This document shows, one piece after another, positions 48,081 to 60,086 of a DNA stretch of 64,000 nucleotides. Within the stretch, counting starts at the first letter, position 1. Every line of letters starts with the position of its first letter. The stretch is from contig BSBK01007029.1 in NCBI GenBank assembly GCA_027943335.1, forward strand, positions 310,001-374,000, in the 5' to 3' direction. The notes under the pieces are model-generated. The model saw nothing but the letters and a program-made list of their open reading frames with translations. It made no database searches and was not told the origin of the DNA. Position numbers and translations under genes: made by a program. Source of the DNA: Chamaecyparis obtusa (Eukaryota > Streptophyta > Pinopsida > Cupressales > Cupressaceae).

Positions 48081-48100
48081 GTTCTTTCTAGGACTGTAGG
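48081..48100 (+). pseudogene. 20-bp sliver of element A between B and C
   Basis: It consists of GTTCT (B target copy), TTCTAGGACT and GTAGG (C target copy). With 41161-41184 before it and 54165 onward after it, the A reverse-transcriptase reading resumes across both insertions (GEIKF...FLGL). This shows that B and C inserted separately into A. Confidence 0.9.
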
Positions 48101-48808
48101 TGATGAAGGGTGCTCCCAATATTCTGTAGGAAAAATCCTCTAATCAATACCCAGATCCACTACCTAGAACTGCCCTAGACAACACTACGAGCCTTCTTTA
48201 TATAGGCAATTTCCACCACCCAAGAAGGTTCTAGAAATTTAGCCCTTAGGGCTGACCAAACTTAGAATTATTTTATTTTACAATTTATTACATCAAAGTC
48301 GGCTCAAAATGAGTTTTGAAACCCAAACATAAATTTTGAAGAAAAATTATTTTCCGCCATTTCAGGTGACCCAACTTCCGAAGACCATAAGTCATCACCC
48401 GTTGACCCGATTGGCCATTATAACCCCATTCTGGAAACACTATGAATCACTCTACAGGCTTGACCAGCGCAATGCACCTGTCACCTAAATTTTCAACCTC
48501 ATCCAGGGCCTCTAAACCCTTCAAAACTGAGTTTGAAGTTTCTGTACCCTGCTGCCAATACCGAAAATCTTCAATATCTTCAAAACTAGACCTGATCTAG
48601 CCATGAAACTTTGCTGGCAGGCTGATATGACTGAGATGAACCTCCATATGTAAAATTAGAACATTCCGAGATTGTAAGACCAACTTACTAAAAATAGCAA
48701 GTTTCCATAAATAGCAACTCTACACAAGATAGCCCTTATTGAATACAAAAATAGAAATATTTTTGGGTGATGCAAGATTTCTCTTACACCCAGGATGCTC
48801 CTACATCA
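48101..48808 (-). repeat. C 3' LTR
   Basis: Plus-strand ends are TGATGAAGGG and CCTACATCA. TATA box on the minus strand (CTATATAAA) at 48197-48205. No clear purine tract borders its inner edge: the minus strand there reads ACCCTGGGTGTC. Confidence 0.94.
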
Positions 48809-48846
48809 GACACCCAGGGTAATTTGAGAAGCGACCCTGTCATGAC

Positions 48847-51800
48847 TCAAGTGTGCAGAGGAAAACCAAGACAGTTAACCTCCTCCTTTGTTAGCCATGA
48901 TGAATCTTCAATGGGTCATCCTTTCCATTTGACCAAATACTTTTCATATGTCCTGTTCCTTGTGCTTCTGCCAACATGACTGTCCAGTTTGTCTTCAATC
49001 TCCTTGAAATCTAAACTGGTTGCTGGAATACTCCACTGTGTTGCTGCAACCTCATCTTCAACACCTCCTTCGTGATACTCTGTCAAATCTGAAATGTTAA
49101 ACACTGGTGAAATATTCAGCTCACTAGGCAATTCTACCTCATATGCATTTCCTGAATCATGCTTCTTCAATATCTTACATGGTCCAAACTTCTTCATTTT
49201 CAGCTTGTTATATGTACCAACTGGAAATCGCTCCTTCCGCAAATGAACCATGACTTCATCTCCAACCTGAAATTCCTTATGCCTCCTTTTCTCATCTACC
49301 TTAGCCTTATACTACGCATTCATCTTGGTAATATGCTTTCTCACCTCCTCATGGATGTTCTTCAAGTGTTCTGCAAAATCCTCAGCTTCAGCACTACTTA
49401 TTTCTCCTTTATCTATCTTTCTCAATTCAGATGCATTTCTTGGACTACTTCTATATACAATCTGGAATGGTGATTTACCAGTGCTCCTATTGACAGAATT
49501 ATTGTATGCAAATTCTGCCTATGGTAAAATCAAATCCCATCCTATTTGCTTATCTCCAACCAAACATCTCAGCAAATTTCCCAAACTTCTATTCACCACC
49601 TCTGTCTGTCCATCAGTCTGTGGATGATGTGATGAACTGAACTTCAAATCTATCTTCAACTTCTTCCACAATGTCCGCCAAAAATATCCAACAAACTTAG
49701 TATCTCGATCTGAAACTATGGTCTTTGGCAAACCATGTAGTCTCACCACTTCTCTGAAAAACAATTCTGCTACATGAACAGCATCATTAGTCTTCTTGCA
49801 GGGAATGAAATGTGTCATCTTCAAAAATCTGTCAACTACTACAAAAATTGAATCATGTCCCCGCTGTGTCCTCGGTAAACTAAGAACAAAGTCCATACTG
49901 ATATCCTCCCAAGGCTTCTCTGGTATAGGTAATGGCTGATACAACCCTGTATTCTGCTTCACTCCATTCACCATCTGACATACTCTGCAACTCTGTACAA
50001 ACTTCTTCACATCTTGTTGTAACTGTGGCCAATAATAATTTTCACTAACCAAAGCAAGGGTTTTATCACGACCAAAATGTCCAGCCAATCCTCCACTATG
50101 CTTCTTCTTGATGAGGTTCTCCTTCATAGAACTTCGTGGAATGCACAACTGACTCCCTCTGAATAGCATATCATCTTGGATGATAAAATCTAGCCATTTC
50201 ATCCTGTCTAGAGTAATAGGTTCTGTACAAGCTTTCCAAGCTTCACCAAAATCAAGATCATCTGGATACAAATTCTAGAGTTCCTTGAACCCAACCACTT
50301 CAATCTGCATCTCTATCCGCAATAGTTTCCTTCTGCTAAGAGCATCCACAACCCTATTAGACTTTCCACTCCTGTGTTTCAAAACAAATGTATAACTCTG
50401 CAAAAACTCAACCCATTTCAAATGCCTCTGATTCAACTTTCCTTGACTATTCAAATATTGCAACGCTTGATGATCAGTATACAAAACAAACTCCTTAGGA
50501 AGCAGATAATGTCTCCACTTCTTTAATGCCTGAACTATAGCATAAAATTCCTGATCATAGACATAATATTTTCTCTTGGCATCATTTAACTTTTCACTGA
50601 AATAAGCAACAGGTTTACCTTCTTGGCTCATAACAGCTCCTATTGTAGTACCACTAGCATCACAATCTACTTGAAACACCTTTTTAAAATCTGAAACTAC
50701 TAAAACAGGTTGTTCTGTAACTTTTTGTTTCAACAATTGAAAACTCTTTTCTGCCCCATTAGTCCACTTAAACTCTTTTCTATCCCCTCTCATTGTTTCA
50801 GTCAAGGGTCCACAAATACTACTAAAATTTCTGATAAACTTTCTGTAAAAGCTAGCCAAAACATGAAAAGATCTTACCTTAGTAGCACTCCTCGGAGTAG
50901 GCCATTCGAGGATAGCCTGTACCTTCTTTGGGTCCATTTTTAGACCTTCTGCTGAAACTACAAATCCCAAATACACTAACTCTTTCTTCACAAAACTGCA
51001 CTTCTTCAAATTAATCAACAATTTCTCATCTCTCAACTTCTCAAACACCATACGAATCTACATCATATGTTCCTCCAATGTCTTACTAAAAATCAAAATA
51101 TCATCTAGGTAAACAATGACAAACTTACCCAAAAATTCTTTCAGAACCTCGTTCATGAGCCACATGAAAGTGCTCGGTGCATTGGTTAGCCCAAAAGGCA
51201 TAACTAACCACTCATACAGTCCTTCCTTTGTCTTGAAGGTAGTCTTCCATTCATCTCATTCTCTGATCTGAATCTGGTGATATCCACTCTTCAGATCTAT
51301 CTTTGAGAAATACACAGCCCCACTCAAACAATCCATAATATCATCTATTCGTGGCAATAGAAACCTATACTTGATTGTGATCTTGTTTATTGCTCTACAA
51401 TCTGTACACATCCTCCACTCTCCATTCTTCTTTGGTGCTAATACCACTGGTATAGCACAGGGACTCAGACTTTCTTGAATCAAGCCCTTCTGCAATAACT
51501 CGTGTACTTGTCTGTTCAACTCTTCACTTTCTGCTGGTGTCATTCTATGTGCTGCCTTGTTTGGCAAACTAGCTCTTGGAATCAAATCCATCTGATGACT
51601 GATCTTCCTTATCGGTGGTAATCCATCAGGTACATTATCAAATACAATATCCTAAAATTCATTCAACAAATCTGCAATCTCTATAGGTACATCCTCTACT
51701 TCCTCTTTACCAGCTTTTGGAATTAAAGCAAAACACACATGCTCATGCCTCATACCATCTAGGAATTTTCTTCCATCAACAAAAGTTATTCTTCCATTAC

Positions 51801-53355
51801 CACATACCTTTTCTTCGGTCTCCTTCAATGGCTTTAGCTTATGTCACACTCCATCCTTTGTCAGGGAATAGGTATTCGCACGACCATCGTGTACAGCACA
51901 TCTATCAAATTGCCATGGTCTACCCAACATCATATGACATGCATCCATAGAGATGATATCACATAGTACCTTATCTTGGCACCCGCCGATCTTGAACTTT
52001 ACCAGGCACTGTTCACTGACCATGACCTTGTGGTCATCCTGCACCCAGGCAATCTGATATGGATGTGGGTATTTCTGTCTCTTGAGTTTCAACTTTGTCA
52101 CCATCTCTTCTGACACTAAATTGTCAGTGCTTCCACTATCGATAATCACATCACAGCATTTACCCTCACACTTACATCTAGTGCGAAACAGGCTCCTCCT
52201 TTGTTCAGGTTCATTCTCACCACTCAGTAAGACTCTTCTGTTAATTAGTATTTCTCCTCTTTCAGCATCTTCAGAATTTGATAATCTAGCATCTTCATAT
52301 ACATGTGCAACTCTGGCCTGGCCTTCATTTCTCCTGTCTATTCTACCTTGGTGCTGAGGACATTCAAATGCCCTATGACCTTCTTCTCCACAGTGAAAAC
52401 ATGTTCCATGGAAGCCTCCTCTTCCAGATCCTTGTCCTCTTCCTCTTCCTCTCTGATCTCTATTACTCTGATCCTGGAAATGATTGGAATTATTTCCTCT
52501 CTGATTCTGACTGCTACTGGCCTCATCCTTCTTTTTCGGATCTTCATTTCGGCCACCATATGACCATCCGCCAGATCTTCCACCACGACCTCTTCCATTT
52601 TGTCTACTCTCAAACTTCTTGTTCAGCTTTTCCTCTACTTTTAGGGCAAACTGGTATGCCTCCTCAATATTGTTCATTCGAACCAGATTCAACTCCTCCT
52701 GAATGCTTGGCCTTAACCCATTAAGGTATCGGGCAACTTTCTCCTTATCAGCTTCTGCATGGCTTGTTCTGATGAGGAGTCGATAGAACTCCTCTGTATA
52801 CTCCTAAACAGATCTTCTTGCTTGCTTCAAACTTTGCATTTTCTTTACTAGGTCAAGCTCATAATCAACAGGAATGAACTGTCGCTTCAATTTATCCACC
52901 ATCTAATCCCATCTTGTGATTTTATCTTTCCCTCTTCTATTTCACTCCAATTGAATCTCTTGCCACCAGATCTTCACATGACCTTTCAGTCTGGCCTTTG
53001 CAAATTTGACCCTATCAGGATCCTCAACATCTTCATACTCAAAATATTCCTCACATTCATTGATCCAGTCGATCAATTCCTCAGGGTTAAGATTTCTAGA
53101 AAATGTAGGAACCTCAATCTTAGGTCTTTTCCCAATCTTGGAAATGGCCCGAAAAATTCTTTCTTCCTCCTGATTCACAACTTCAGATTCTCCTTCTTGA
53201 TATTTTTCTTCGGCTTCGTCCTCATTTTCATCTCTGACATTAAGATTCATTCCTTTGTGAATCTCTTCTTGCAATGCTCGCACTTGTCTCTGCAGCTCTC
53301 TAACCTTAGGTGTCACAGCACCAGCTCTTCCACCATGTTCTCTTCGTGGAGGCAT
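48847..53355 (-). pseudogene. gag-pol: C gag-pol polyprotein, single frame with 11 stops
   Basis: The ATG at 53355 begins MPPRREHGGRAG; the frame closes with TGA at 48847-48849 (about 1,500 codons). Gag has VEVPTF-like and YTEEFYRLLIRT segments, an Arg/Gly-rich tract and an intact knuckle CFHCGEEGHRAFEC (about 52385). Protease: [42 protein letters not shown] and YLDDILIF. RNase H: VDCDASGTTIGAVMSQEG. Integrase: HSGGLAGHFGRDK, SCRVCQ, SMDFVLSLP, VSDRDTKFVGYFW and TDGQTEVVN, so all three catalytic acids remain. Chromodomain: [10 protein letters not shown], stop, then PIEDSSWLTKEEV. Stops: 52942, 51844, 51256 and 48916 TGA; 52903, 52804, 51652, 51058, 50275, 49519 and 49312 TAG. Stops alone appear to inactivate it. 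Confidence 0.94.
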
Positions 53356-53442
53356 TTTCACGATGCGCGCTAAAACCCTAACCACGGTCCTGGTGCAAAC
53401 TGCCTCACAATCGGCGATCTATTTACACACTCAAGAACTCTT

Positions 53443-53454
53443 GCTCTGATACCA
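53443..53454 (-). other. C primer-binding site (initiator Met tRNA)
   Basis: The minus strand reads TGGTATCAGAGC, 2 bp inside the 5' LTR. Confidence 0.92.
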
Positions 53455-53456
53455 CT

Positions 53457-54164
53457 TGATGAAGGGTGCTCCCAATATTCTGTATGAAAAATCCTCGAAT
53501 CAATACCTAGATCCACTACCCAGAACTACCCTAGACAACACTACGGGCCTTCTTTATATAGGCAATTTCTACCACCCGAGAAGGTTCTAGAAATTTAGCC
53601 CTTAGGGCCGACCAAACTTAGAATTATTTTATTTTACAATTTATTACATCAAAGTCGGCTCAAAATAAGTTTTGAAACCCAAACATAAATTTTGAAGAAA
53701 AATTATTTTTCGCCATTTCAGGTGACCCAACTTCCGAAGACCATAAGTCATCACCCGTTGACCCGATTGGCCATTATAACCCCATTCTAGAAATGCCACG
53801 AAGCGCTCTATAGGCTTGAGCTATGCAAAGCCCCCATCACCCAAATTTTCAACCTCATCCAGGGCCTCTAAAGCCTTCAAAACTGAGTTCAAAGTTTCTA
53901 TACCCTGCTGCCAATATCGAAAATCTTCAATATCTTCAAAACTAGACTTGATCTAGCCATGAAACTTTTCTGGCAGGCTGATATGACTGAGATGAACCTC
54001 CATATGTAAAATTAGAACATTCCAAGATCGTAAGACCAACTTACTAAAAATAGAAAGTTTCCATAAATAGCAACTCTACACAAGATAGCCCTTATTGAAT
54101 ACAAAAATAGAAATATTTTTGGGTGATGGAAGATTGCTCTTACACCCAGGATGCTCCTACATTA
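53457..54164 (-). repeat. C 5' LTR
   Basis: 708 bp like its partner. The outer end reads CATTA where the other LTR has CATCA, one transition in the terminal dinucleotide. TATA box on the minus strand at 53553-53561. GTAGG follows at 54165-54169. Confidence 0.94.
53553..53561 (-). promoter_or_regulatory. TATA-like box, C 5' LTR
   Basis: The minus strand reads CTATATAAA before GAAGGCCCGTAG. The same box is in the 3' LTR and in both solo LTRs of this family (16198-16206, 59444-59452), so it is conserved across four copies. Confidence 0.6.
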
Positions 54165-54169
54165 GTAGG

Positions 54170-55000
54170 TTATTCAAAAGAATGATGGGATATTCATCAC
54201 ACAATCCAAGTATATCAAAGAAGTACTGAGAACATTTGGCATGGAAGATGCTAAACCAGTTGGAACATTGGGTCACATGCTTCAAACTGACCAATGATGA
54301 TGAAACTACAGAGGTGAACCAGACACTGTACCGATCTATGGTTGGTAAGTTGATGTATGTAGTACATAGTAGACTAGATATTGCACATGCTGTGGAGATT
54401 GTTGCTAGATTTTGTACAAATCCTAAGGAGTCACACATGGTTACTACAAAAAGAATCTTAAGATAACTGAAGAAAAAAAAGGACTATGGATTATGGTATC
54501 CTGAGGATGGAAAATTTGAACTCAGAGTCTACACCAAAGCTGATTAGGTTGTAAATGTAGATGACAGAAAAAGCACAATTGGAGGAGCATTTTTCTTTGG
54601 AGAAAGACTTGTTACCTAGACAAGTAAGAAGTAGTCTTGTATTTCTCAGTCTATAGTCAAAGCAGAGTATGTTGTTGTTGCTACAAACTGTTGAAATATT
54701 GCATATATTAAGCAAGTGTTGGAAGGGATGAATGAGGTAATCACTGATCTGATGATTATATATTGTGACAACATGAGTGCAATAAACATTTCAAAGAATC
54801 CAGTGATGAATTTTAAAACAAAGCACATATCTATCGAGCATCACTACTTAAGAGAAAATGTACATGAGAAGCAATTAAAGCTAGAATTTGTTACATCTAA
54901 AGAGCAACTTGCAGACATCTTTACCAAGCCTCTACTGAAGGATATATTTTCATACTTGAGGACTAGACTTGGGGTCTGTCCCCTATCTACCAGTCACTAA
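54170..55000 (+). pseudogene. pol: A pol, C-terminal part (RT end and RNase H)
   Basis: It resumes the A polyprotein after the C insertion. It has KNDGIFITQSKYIKEVLRTF-like coding, then a frame change near 54275 into LYRSMVGKLMYVVHSRLDIAH. RNase H follows: the DxD region near 54540 is broken by a TAG after KAD, a second TAG lies near 54617, and DNMSAINISKNPVMNFKTKH and KEQLADIFTKPLLKD close the copia RNase H. The frame ends with TAA at 54998-55000. It cannot be expressed with its N-terminal half. Confidence 0.88.
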
Positions 55001-55512
55001 TGTGATTTGGAGGTTGCATCAGCCTACTCTTATTAGAAGATCATTCATATTGATGAAGCATAGTTCACACTTTGGATTTTGTCTAAGGTTGTGAAAGATT
55101 TGAGGAACAAGTGGCATAATTAGTATATAGTGTATGCATCGGACAATAGAGAGTTACATGGCTAATATAGAGCTGTATGTTTATTTATTTCTTTGGCATT
55201 GTTGTCAAAGGGAGAGATAAACAATCTGATAACTGAGGAGATTACTGGAACATCTATCTAAGGGAGAGACAACCTGATAAAGTCAGGGAGACTTTTTAAG
55301 ATCAGTTGCTGAGAACATAAGAAGGAATCAGAGAGCTGCAAAGATCATATCTACAGAAGAAAGTCTGCACTTGCAATGCTATCATGCAACGTAGTGATTA
55401 AACATATTAAGCTAGGGAGAGCTTACTGAGCTTCAAGATTCTCCTACATAGTTGTACATACATGTTTGGTATGTGTATGGTACACTTCATATTGCTTGAG
55501 TTTCCATCAATG

Positions 55513-55526
55513 CTAAAGGGAGAGAT
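55513..55526 (+). other. A polypurine tract
   Basis: CTAAAGGGAGAGAT ends flush with the 3' LTR. A similar CAAAGGGAGAGAT lies at about 55206-55218. Confidence 0.8.
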
Positions 55527-56989
55527 TGATGAACTACAACTGATTGAGAACATGATTAAAGAACTACAAGTGATTAGAGATCACCAATCACTGAAGTATT
55601 ATGTAAGATAATTGAATCAGTTTTTATGTTGTCATTGATGTCAACTAGTTTTGACAGTACTTATCATGATAGTTGCAAATATCTAACACATCTGTAGAAG
55701 AAAAGAGAAAGATGAAGAACTGAGATATCTACATTGAAAGATGGATATGATAGATGATGATAAGGAATACTCTTGGTAACTTATTGATGAGTCTATGACT
55801 TCATATTGTTGACTTGATTATGTTGCATTAATCTATTATGGAGATAGAAGAAAAATGTTACAAAGTAGTGTGGTTGGTTAATGAAGCATTCCAGTATAGT
55901 GTATATCGAGTGACAGTATCAACCGAGCTTGTGTTCATCGACGCATTTCTTTGTTAATCGAGTATGGAAAAAAGAACTAAATGATTAGTTTAGCCGATAG
56001 AAATTGATGAGCTGTAAAATGTATGATTACGAGGTGGAAAGATAAAGTTTGTTATGAGATCAACGGCTAGCAAAATTAAAGGAAGATCTAACGGATGGAG
56101 TTGAAACACATCTATCGAGGAAGGTTTAAGTGGGAAAATCAACGACGGAGATTAAGTGGCAAAATCTGATGGATGAAAAGAAAATGGTTTACTTGTCTAT
56201 TTAAGAGACTAGGGTTTCATAATGAAACTTATACTGGAGGAAGGAAACTGCAGAGATACCATGCGAACAAGCTTCATGCATGCCTAATCAGACTGGTTAA
56301 AGGAGAACCAAACTGTAGAGTTAACCAAGCATCATAGAGTTTTTACTGAGGGACATTAAGTTATTGAATGTTGATGAACTGAATAGAAATATTGATCAAA
56401 GGATTTTTATGAGCTTAAGAATAGATCTGGACATCTACAAATCAAGTTGTATTGCATTCTGATAACTTTTTGTTACATTTTAACCATTGTAAACAGATAA
56501 ATCTCTTAACCAAGTAGACTTGTAAGTCTTATATGTCATTCATAGAATGTACATTGTTATCCTGTCAACCTCATAGTAAATGCTGGTTGGACGATAACTG
56601 TTAGTGTTAAATCCTCTAACAAGGTCACATCTTACGGTGTGTTTTGTAACCTTTAACAGAGTTGGCTCCTCACCGAGCTCACTTTAAAAGAGTGAAAATA
56701 TTTTGGGTTACCGGTCCTAGGTGGTTTTTCCCTTAACAGGGTTTCCACGTTAAATCTTTTTGTGTTATGTGTTTATTGTGGTGATTGTTTGATTGTCATA
56801 CTTTATATATTGCATATCTAATTTGGTTGGTAATCACTATGAACAATTAATTGGTAATCGGTAAAAGAACAAACAATTTAGTATTATTGTTTATTGAGCT
56901 GTAGATAAAGCTGAATTTGTTTTGAAGTTTTACATTTTGTATTTGGGACTGTGGATAACTGATTCACCCCCCTCTCAGTTATTCTAACA
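55527..56989 (+). repeat. A 3' LTR
   Basis: 1463 bp, same ends as 36340-37800. TATA-like box at 56197-56206. TATAT target copy at 56990-56994. Confidence 0.95.
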
Positions 56990-56994
56990 TATAT

Positions 56995-57780
56995 TGTGTA
57001 CCTCTTTGAGACAATGCAACTTGTTCTATTATTTTTTAAAGAAAAATAATTAATAGTTAATGCATGCCCTAGTTTGACCTAGAGCATAATAGTTAGGCCC
57101 CTTGAAGGATTGGGGAAAACATTGAAAAAAAATTGGACAATCACTTGAAAGGTAATAAGGAAGGTGTAGGTTAGAATTTGATAAAAATGACATTAAAATT
57201 GGTCAATAATAGTCTATAATGGGACATAAATGTCCACAAGGATCAGTATAGTCTACTACCTTGCCAATTAGGGATTCCATAAGAAATTAGGGTTTCCACT
57301 CCAAGAAATAGGACGTGGAACAGATCATTTGGATCATTTGCACTTAAATGCTTTGGACCAAAGCAATGAGTGAAGAGATAGGAGGTGAAGGAGTAGTATG
57401 AAGAATGTTTGGTGTTCCAATGAAAATGCATCAATTCAAGCACATGCGATGGTGGATGAGGAAAAAGGTGTACACAAAGGTGGTAAGTGGTTTATAGTTT
57501 CTTGTTTTGCAATTTTTTTCATAGTATAAATTTGAGTCAAAGTCTACACCATAAAATGTGCAAGAAGGTTGTTCCTACATATTGCAGGCCTAACGTTGTG
57601 CCTCTAATTTGAATCTATGCTTCTTAGAGGAGATTCTACACTTATGTTGATTCTACTAATATGAATCATAATGTTGTCCTTTCAAGATAAAATTGTGCAT
57701 ATGATCCAGACCTACACATATGATTGATATGCTCGGGAGTTTTAGAGGTTCTTTTCATTGATTGAATATGGTAGATGACC
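56995..57780. other. No gene seen
   Basis: The continuation of the DNA interrupted by element A. No coding frame or element terminus is recognised. Confidence 0.5.
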
Positions 57781-57789
57781 CTAATAGAT

Positions 57790-58140
57790 AGTTGACAAGG
57801 GTTAATGGGTTAGTTGATAGCTAATAGGATTAATGTGAGCTAGGTTATAGTTGATAGGATCAATGTAAACTAGTTGATGATAACTAATAGGATCGATGTA
57901 AGCTATTTGATAGATGACAGGATTGATGTGAGATAGTTGATAGTTCATTTCATAGATTAGGATATGTTTTTAATGACTTTGAGTTGACTGAAACCATTTA
58001 AGGTTGACTTGAAATAGTTTAGGGTTAGGCTAAAAGGGTTTACGATTAGGTTGAATAATTTAGAGTTGGGTTGAAAGAGATCAGGGTTAGGTCTAATAAA
58101 TTAGGGTTGGGTTGGAATGGTTTAGGTTTGATCTAAAATG
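57790..58140. repeat. Degenerate short tandem repeats (two families)
   Basis: 57790-57945 has about four units of 30-35 bp built on TAGGATNNATGTNANCTAG...TTGATAG. 57985-58140 has about six units of roughly 25 bp built on TTAGGGTTAGGNNNAAANG. Both are diverged. Confidence 0.7.
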
Positions 58141-58326
58141 ATTTCTTGATTGGTTATAGATAAACGTGCCAATGTTGATATCAAGGGAGATATTGGGTAT
58201 ATGCACAAAGATGGGGGACCAAAAAGATGCTACATTCCTTTTTGGCCCCCCAACAACCATAGTGCATACGCACTAAACCGTGTGCACACTATGGCTTGGA
58301 TAACCTAAGCCTTAGGCTTGGGAAAT

Positions 58327-58450
58327 TTAAAACATAGTGTGCACACGCTATAGCTCGCTAGAGCTATGGTTTGAATTTAAAACATAGTGTGCACATTCTA
58401 TAGTGCAGTAGTGCTATGGTTTGAAATTAAAACATAGCATGTGCACACTT
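58327..58450. repeat. 50-bp tandem repeat with palindromic core
   Basis: AAAACATAG starts at 58329, 58379 and 58429, exactly 50 bp apart. Each unit has a GTGCAC palindrome and a CTATAG...GCTATGG pair that can fold on itself. Confidence 0.8.
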
Positions 58451-58479
58451 TAGAAAGCAAGAGTTATGTAAATCATATA

Positions 58480-58631
58480 AAAGTGGTAAAGGGAGAGAGG
58501 GGGTGACAAGGGGATAGGGAGAGAGGGAGAGAGGTGATAAGGAGGAGAGAGAGAGAGAGAGAGGGGGGGGGGAGAGAGAGAGAGAGGTGAGAAGAGGAGG
58601 GAGAGAGAGGTGAGAAGAGGGGGAGAGAGGT

Positions 58632-58686
<55 letters not shown>

Positions 58687-58755
58687 TGCACATGCTATTC
58701 AAATTTATGACTTTCATAGTGCACATGTGCTATGTAACATCTGAAAAAGGCTTGA

Positions 58756-58793
<38 letters not shown>

Positions 58794-58842
58794 TGTACAC
58801 ACACAAAGGCTATGAAAATGGTAGAGGAGAGAGAGAGAGAGA
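58480..58842. repeat. GA/TG microsatellite block
   Basis: GA runs at about 58541-58684 with G-rich breaks, a TG run at 58755-58770 and further GA at 58771-58793 and 58829-58842. A solo LTR splits the block at 58843. Confidence 0.95.
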
Positions 58843-59699
58843 TGTAGGAGCATCCTGTGTGTAAGAGCAATCTTGCATCACCCAAAAATATTTCTGTTTG
58901 CTTTTCAATAAGGGCTATCCTATGCAAAGCTGCTATTTTTGGAAAGTTAATATTTATAGTAAGTTTTTTGTTCGAGCTTAGAATGGTCTATTTTATTTCC
59001 TGGAGGTTCTTTTTGGTCATATCAGCCTGACAGTAAAGTTTCATTTCCAGATCAAGTCTAGTTTTGAAGATATTAAAAATTTCTGGTATTGGCAACAGGG
59101 TACAAAAACTTTGAAATCAGTTTTGAAGGCTTTATAGGCCCTGGATGAGGTTGAAACTTCGGTTGAATGAAGTTTTCTTGATTTAAATGTTGTAGAGAAC
59201 TTCATGCCCTTTCTGAAATGGGGTCATAATAGTCAATTGGGTCAACGGGTGATGACTTATGGTCTCTAGAAGTTGGGCCACCTGAAATGGCAGAAAATAA
59301 TTTTCCTTCAAAATTTTTGTTTGGGTTTAAAAACTTATTTTGAGCTGACTATGATGTAATAAAATTAAAAATAAAATAATTCTAAGTTTGTTAAGCCTTA
59401 ATGGCTAAATTTCTAGAACCTTCCCAGGTGGTGGAAAATGGCCTATATAAGGAAGGCCCGTAGTTTTGTCTAGGGCAGTTGGGAGCAATTATGGGTAGTA
59501 GACCTGGGTAATGATTCAAGGCTTTGTCCTACAGAATATTGTAAGGGAAATGCCCATGTGGCTTTGCATATTGTAATTCTAAAAATTTGTAATTCTACAT
59601 TTGTGCAGATAATAAGAAGCCCATTTTCTATTCTTGAAAATTGTTGTTTTTCTATTTTTTTTAATGTATTTGTGGTATTAAGGGGAGCACCCTTCATCA
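58843..59699 (+). repeat. Solo LTR of the C gypsy family (S2)
   Basis: It begins TGTAGGAGCATCCTGTGTG and ends GAGCACCCTTCATCA. TATA-like box at 59444-59452 (TATATAAGG). Both flanks are GA repeats, so the exact target duplication cannot be told apart. The first bases of the family start (TGATG) are blended into the GA tract. Confidence 0.85.
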
Positions 59700-59760
59700 G
59701 AGAGAGAGAGAGAGAGAGAGAGAGGAATATAGAGGGTAAGAAGGTCTAGGAGAGAGTGGA

Positions 59761-59820
<60 letters not shown>

Positions 59821-59879
59821 GGGGGAGAAAGAGGTTAAGAAGGGGAAATATAGAGGGTAGGAAGGTGGGATAGAGAGAA

Positions 59880-59913
<34 letters not shown>

Positions 59914-60027
59914 GGTAAGAAGGGGAAGTATAGAGGTCTCTCTCTCTCCCCCTTATCTCTCTATCTCTCTTGAAGGGGAAATATATATATATGGAGAGAG
60001 AGGGGGGGTAAGAAGGGGAAGCATAGT

Positions 60028-60086
<59 letters not shown>

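Larger units (their letters stand above)
48101..54164 (-). mobile_element. Ty3/gypsy chromovirus C, complete, inserted in A
   Basis: Two 708-bp LTRs (48101-48808, 53457-54164) flank a minus-strand interior with primer site, gag, protease, RT, RNase H, integrase and chromodomain. GTAGG target duplications lie at 48096-48100 and 54165-54169. The LTRs differ at roughly one base in 20 in the part I compared, mostly transitions. The coding frame keeps one phase over about 4.5 kb with 11 in-frame stops. Confidence 0.96.
36340..56989 (+). mobile_element. Ty1/copia element A, host of nested B and C
   Basis: LTRs 36340-37800 and 55527-56989 share TGATGAACTACAACTG starts and ...AACA ends, with TATAT duplicated outside (36335-36339, 56990-56994). 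The internal region runs 37801-55526 but includes element B (41185-48080) and element C (48101-54164). Without these, A is about 7.7 kb. Domain order gag-protease-integrase-RT-RNase H marks it as copia. Frameshifts near 39990, 40660 and 54275 and many stops inactivate it. Confidence 0.96.

Noticed and set aside
54998..55526. Envelope-like third ORF in element A
   Set aside because: No sustained frame follows the pol stop at 55000; the interval is untranslated DNA with polypurine motifs.
57985..58140. Interstitial telomere-like TTTAGGG repeats
   Set aside because: TTTAGGG-like words are spaced about 25 bp apart within a degenerate longer unit, not in tandem heptamers.
58427..58726. Long Leu/Ser-repeat open frame on the minus strand
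   Set aside because: It is only the translation of the GA/CT microsatellite; no start context or conserved content.
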